Shown here: piece by piece, positions 22,452 through 24,051 of the stretch
How positions within the stretch are numbered: position 1 is the first letter of the stretch
How the letters are laid out: each line of letters begins with the position of its first letter
Assembly: GCA_947627395.1 (NCBI GenBank)
Contig: CANQVW010000009.1
Coordinates: 1 to 24,051 of the forward strand
Direction: 5' to 3'
DNA: 24,051 nucleotides
Source of the DNA: an uncultured Bacilli bacterium
Lineage (GTDB): Bacteria > Bacillota_I > Bacilli_A > ML615J-28 > CAG-698
Notes under the pieces: generated by a model
The model's input: only the letters and a program-made list of their open reading frames with translations
Database searches by the model: none
Told to the model about the DNA's origin: nothing
Translations under genes and position numbers: made by a program

Positions 22452-22725
22452 AAAATGAAAATAAAAAATTTAAAATAAAATTTTTATTTTTTAAAAGTAA
22501 AAAAATTCAAAATAGGGCAAAAGCCAAAATTTGGGTTTTAATCTTTTTAATGTTTTGCGCTTAAAATCTCTTGAGCAAAATCACAAAACACAAATGAGAG
22601 GAAAATTTAGCCCAATTTGCCCAAACTTTTTGGCAAAAGAAAAACAAAGAGTTTATTTTAGCAAAATTGACCCGAAAATTTGCGCTGTACTAAAAAAAAC
22701 AAAAAAAGTGAAAGGAGACTACACA
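22452..22725 (+). other. Non-coding leader with mutually exclusive pairings upstream of the PII-like gene
   Basis: The first 40 bases are A/T-only, including AAAATAAAAA (22458-22467) and TTTTTATTTT (22481-22490), at best a weak terminator for the kinase gene. The remainder is richer in G and C. GGGCAAA (22515-22521) can pair with TTTGCCC (22616-22622), while the same TTTGCC can pair instead with GGCAAA (22632-22637). TTTTGC (22553-22558) can pair with GCAAAA (22575-22580). Such alternatives suggest a structured, possibly regulatory leader. It matches no riboswitch class I know. An open frame through it (from 22531) lacks a ribosome binding site and looks non-coding. Confidence 0.4.
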
Positions 22726-23061
22726 ATGAAATTATTAGTTTTTGTTTTAAATAAAATTGAAAAATTAAATGGATTATTGAATGAGTTTGCAGATCATAAT
22801 ATCCATGGTGCAACCATCATTAATTCGAATGGCATGGCTCATTCGTTAGTCGATAGCGATGATCATAAATTATTTGCTTCTTTTAGACAATTATTAGATC
22901 CTAAAAGGAAAGAAAGTAAAACCATTTTTATGGTTGTAAACGAAGATGAAATTGACCTTATCTTACACATTATAGAGAAGGTTGTTGGAAACATTGAAAG
23001 TCCAGATACAGGAATTGTGTTTACGTTACCTGTCGACTTTGCCAGAGGGTTAGTAAAGTAA
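22726..23061 (+). CDS. PII-like small signalling protein next to antiporter
   Basis: Protein of 111 aa that reads like a ferredoxin-fold PII/CutA-like family member: MKLLVFVLNKIEKLNGLLNE, then GATIINSNGMAHSL, and a C-terminal IVFTLPVDFARGLVK. It lacks the long T-loop and uridylylated Tyr of classical GlnB/GlnK, so nitrogen signalling is not implied. The start at 22726 follows GAAAGGAG; upstream in-frame codons lack a site. The antiporter ATG follows its stop directly with no gap, which strongly suggests it regulates that transporter, perhaps by nucleotide binding. The family assignment is from overall resemblance only. Confidence 0.68.
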   Translation: MKLLVFVLNKIEKLNGLLNEFADHNIHGATIINSNGMAHSLVDSDDHKLFASFRQLLDPKRKESKTIFMVVNEDEIDLILHIIEKVVGNIESPDTGIVFTLPVDFARGLVK

Positions 23062-24051
23062 ATGGAATTATTACTTTTATTTGCGGGAATTGTGTTAATT
23101 ACTGGGCTATTATTTGGAAAATTAGCTCGAGCTGTTAAATTACCGAATGTGACAGGATATTTAGTGGGTGGAGTTGTTTTAACTTTACTATTTAAATTAT
23201 TTAAAGTCTATCCTCGTTTTGAAGAATATACTTCGGAACTTGAATTAATTTCGACAATTGCTCTTGGATTTATTGCTTTTTCAATTGGAACAGAATTTCA
23301 ATTCTCTTATTTTAAAGAAGTTGGAACAAAACCGATTGTCATTGCTATTTTTGAATCGATTGGAGCTGTTTTATTGGTTTTAATTGGATTGCTTATCCTA
23401 CATTTCATCAATCCAAATGCGGTATCTATTCCAGTGGCTTTAATGCTTTCAGCAATCGCTTCTGCTACTGCTCCTGCAGCTACGATTATGGTTGTAAAAC
23501 AATATAAAGCAAGAGGAGATGTTACGAAAAACTTACTGAGTGTTGTTGCCTTAGATGATGCAGTTGCTTTAATGTTATTTGGAATTATGTTTGCGATTGC
23601 GAATACAGTAAGTAGTAGCACAAATACCAACATTGTTTGGAATATATTTAAACCGTTTTTAGAAGTTATAGTTAGTTTGGGAGTTGGATTTGGTGTTGGA
23701 ATTATTGTTACCTTATTATTAAAATGGTTTACAGGTCGTGGGAATCGTTTAAGTGTGATATTCGCCTTTCTTTTAATTGTTTCCTCTTTAGAGACGATTA
23801 TAACAGATTATATTGGTTGGGATTTTTCTTTTTCACCCTTACTTGCTTGTATGATGATGGGGGCTGTTTTCACCAATACCAATTCCATGGAAAAAGTCAA
23901 TACCGTGATGGAATTGGTCGATCGTTTTACACCACCGATTTTGATCATGTTTTTTGTCATTAGTGGAGCTGATTTAGATTTATCTTCGATTACGAAAATT
24001 GGTTTAATCGGAGTGATTTATATTCTTGCTAGAGTATTAGGAAAAATTGCT
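23062..24051 (+). CDS. CPA2-type cation/proton antiporter (3' end beyond window)
   Basis: The first 330 residues of a polytopic membrane protein, open to the window end. About nine to ten hydrophobic helices are visible, starting LLLLFAGIVLITGLLFGKLA. The segment ALMLSAIASATAPAATIMVV followed by a charged turn (KQYKARGD) and LLSVVALDDAVALMLFGIMF is typical of the Na+/H+ or K+/H+ exchanger core, with an Asp-Asp pair in the transport helix. Ion specificity cannot be read from sequence. It starts immediately after the PII-like gene stop (TAAATG), so it is translationally coupled. A C-terminal TrkA-type domain, if any, would lie outside the window. Confidence 0.92.
   Translation, partial: MELLLLFAGIVLITGLLFGKLARAVKLPNVTGYLVGGVVLTLLFKLFKVYPRFEEYTSELELISTIALGFIAFSIGTEFQFSYFKEVGTKPIVIAIFESIGAVLLVLIGLLILHFINPNAVSIPVALMLSAIASATAPAATIMVVKQYKARGDVTKNLLSVVALDDAVALMLFGIMFAIANTVSSSTNTNIVWNIFKPFLEVIVSLGVGFGVGIIVTLLLKWFTGRGNRLSVIFAFLLIVSSLETIITDYIGWDFSFSPLLACMMMGAVFTNTNSMEKVNTVMELVDRFTPPILIMFFVISGADLDLSSITKIGLIGVIYILARVLGKIA

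Noticed and set aside
22531..22725. N-terminal extension of the PII-like protein
   Set aside because: No ribosome binding site, not protein-like, and a clear Shine-Dalgarno exists for 22726.
22452..22725. c-di-AMP (ydaO) riboswitch, suggested by the ion-transport context
   Set aside because: The characteristic G-rich conserved blocks of that class are not present.
23307..23633. Minus-strand frame opposite the antiporter
   Set aside because: Antisense shadow of a membrane protein; the plus strand shows the antiporter motifs.
1..24051. tRNA or rRNA genes, or insertion sequences
   Set aside because: No cloverleaf-like GC-rich segments, rRNA stretches, transposase motifs or terminal inverted repeats were seen on either strand.

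Overview
The window is a replication-origin neighbourhood from a low-GC Bacillota-type genome. The order rpmH-rnpA-yidC-jag / dnaA-dnaN / yaaA-recF-gyrB-gyrA is the classic Gram-positive origin block. Strong A/T codon bias, GGAGG-type ribosome binding sites and TTGACA/TATAAT promoters support this. A lipoprotein-type YidC and use of TGA as a stop (recF) argue for a standard-code relative of Erysipelotrichia or RF39-like Bacilli rather than a true Mycoplasma. The exact taxon cannot be fixed from the sequence.

Left arm (1-9223). Minus-strand gyrA (5' part only), gyrB, recF and yaaA form a tight operon. Dividing it from dnaN is an insert of about 2.9 kb with two parts. One is a 1.8-kb, extremely AT-rich non-coding tract built from arrays of an 8-bp repeat (consensus TAYRTAWW). 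The other is a plus-strand gene pair encoding a small ribbon-helix-helix (RHH) protein and a ParA-type ATPase. dnaN and dnaA follow on the minus strand. DnaA boxes lie both in the dnaA-dnaN gap and upstream of dnaA, so oriC looks bipartite.

Right arm (9224-24051). In order: an unrecognised double-anchored membrane protein; rpmH-rnpA-yidC-jag (ribosomal protein, RNase P protein, membrane insertase, RNA-binding partner); a convergent fic gene; an operon of a permuted papain-like hydrolase, a MacB-type ABC permease and mnmE; a convergent minus-strand operon (unknown protein, NfeD-like, SPFH/stomatin); another unrecognised membrane protein; a PfkB sugar kinase; and a PII-like protein followed by a CPA2 cation/proton antiporter cut by the window end.

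Most genes point away from the dnaA region, as expected for co-orientation with replication. The exceptions are the RHH-parA pair, fic and the SPFH operon.

The most interesting element is the RHH-ParA pair with its phased octamer arrays. It looks like a plasmid-type (type Ib, ParF/ParG-like) segregation cassette with its own centromere, placed inside the conserved chromosomal origin block where no ParB/Spo0J gene is seen. Its role is inferred, not demonstrated.
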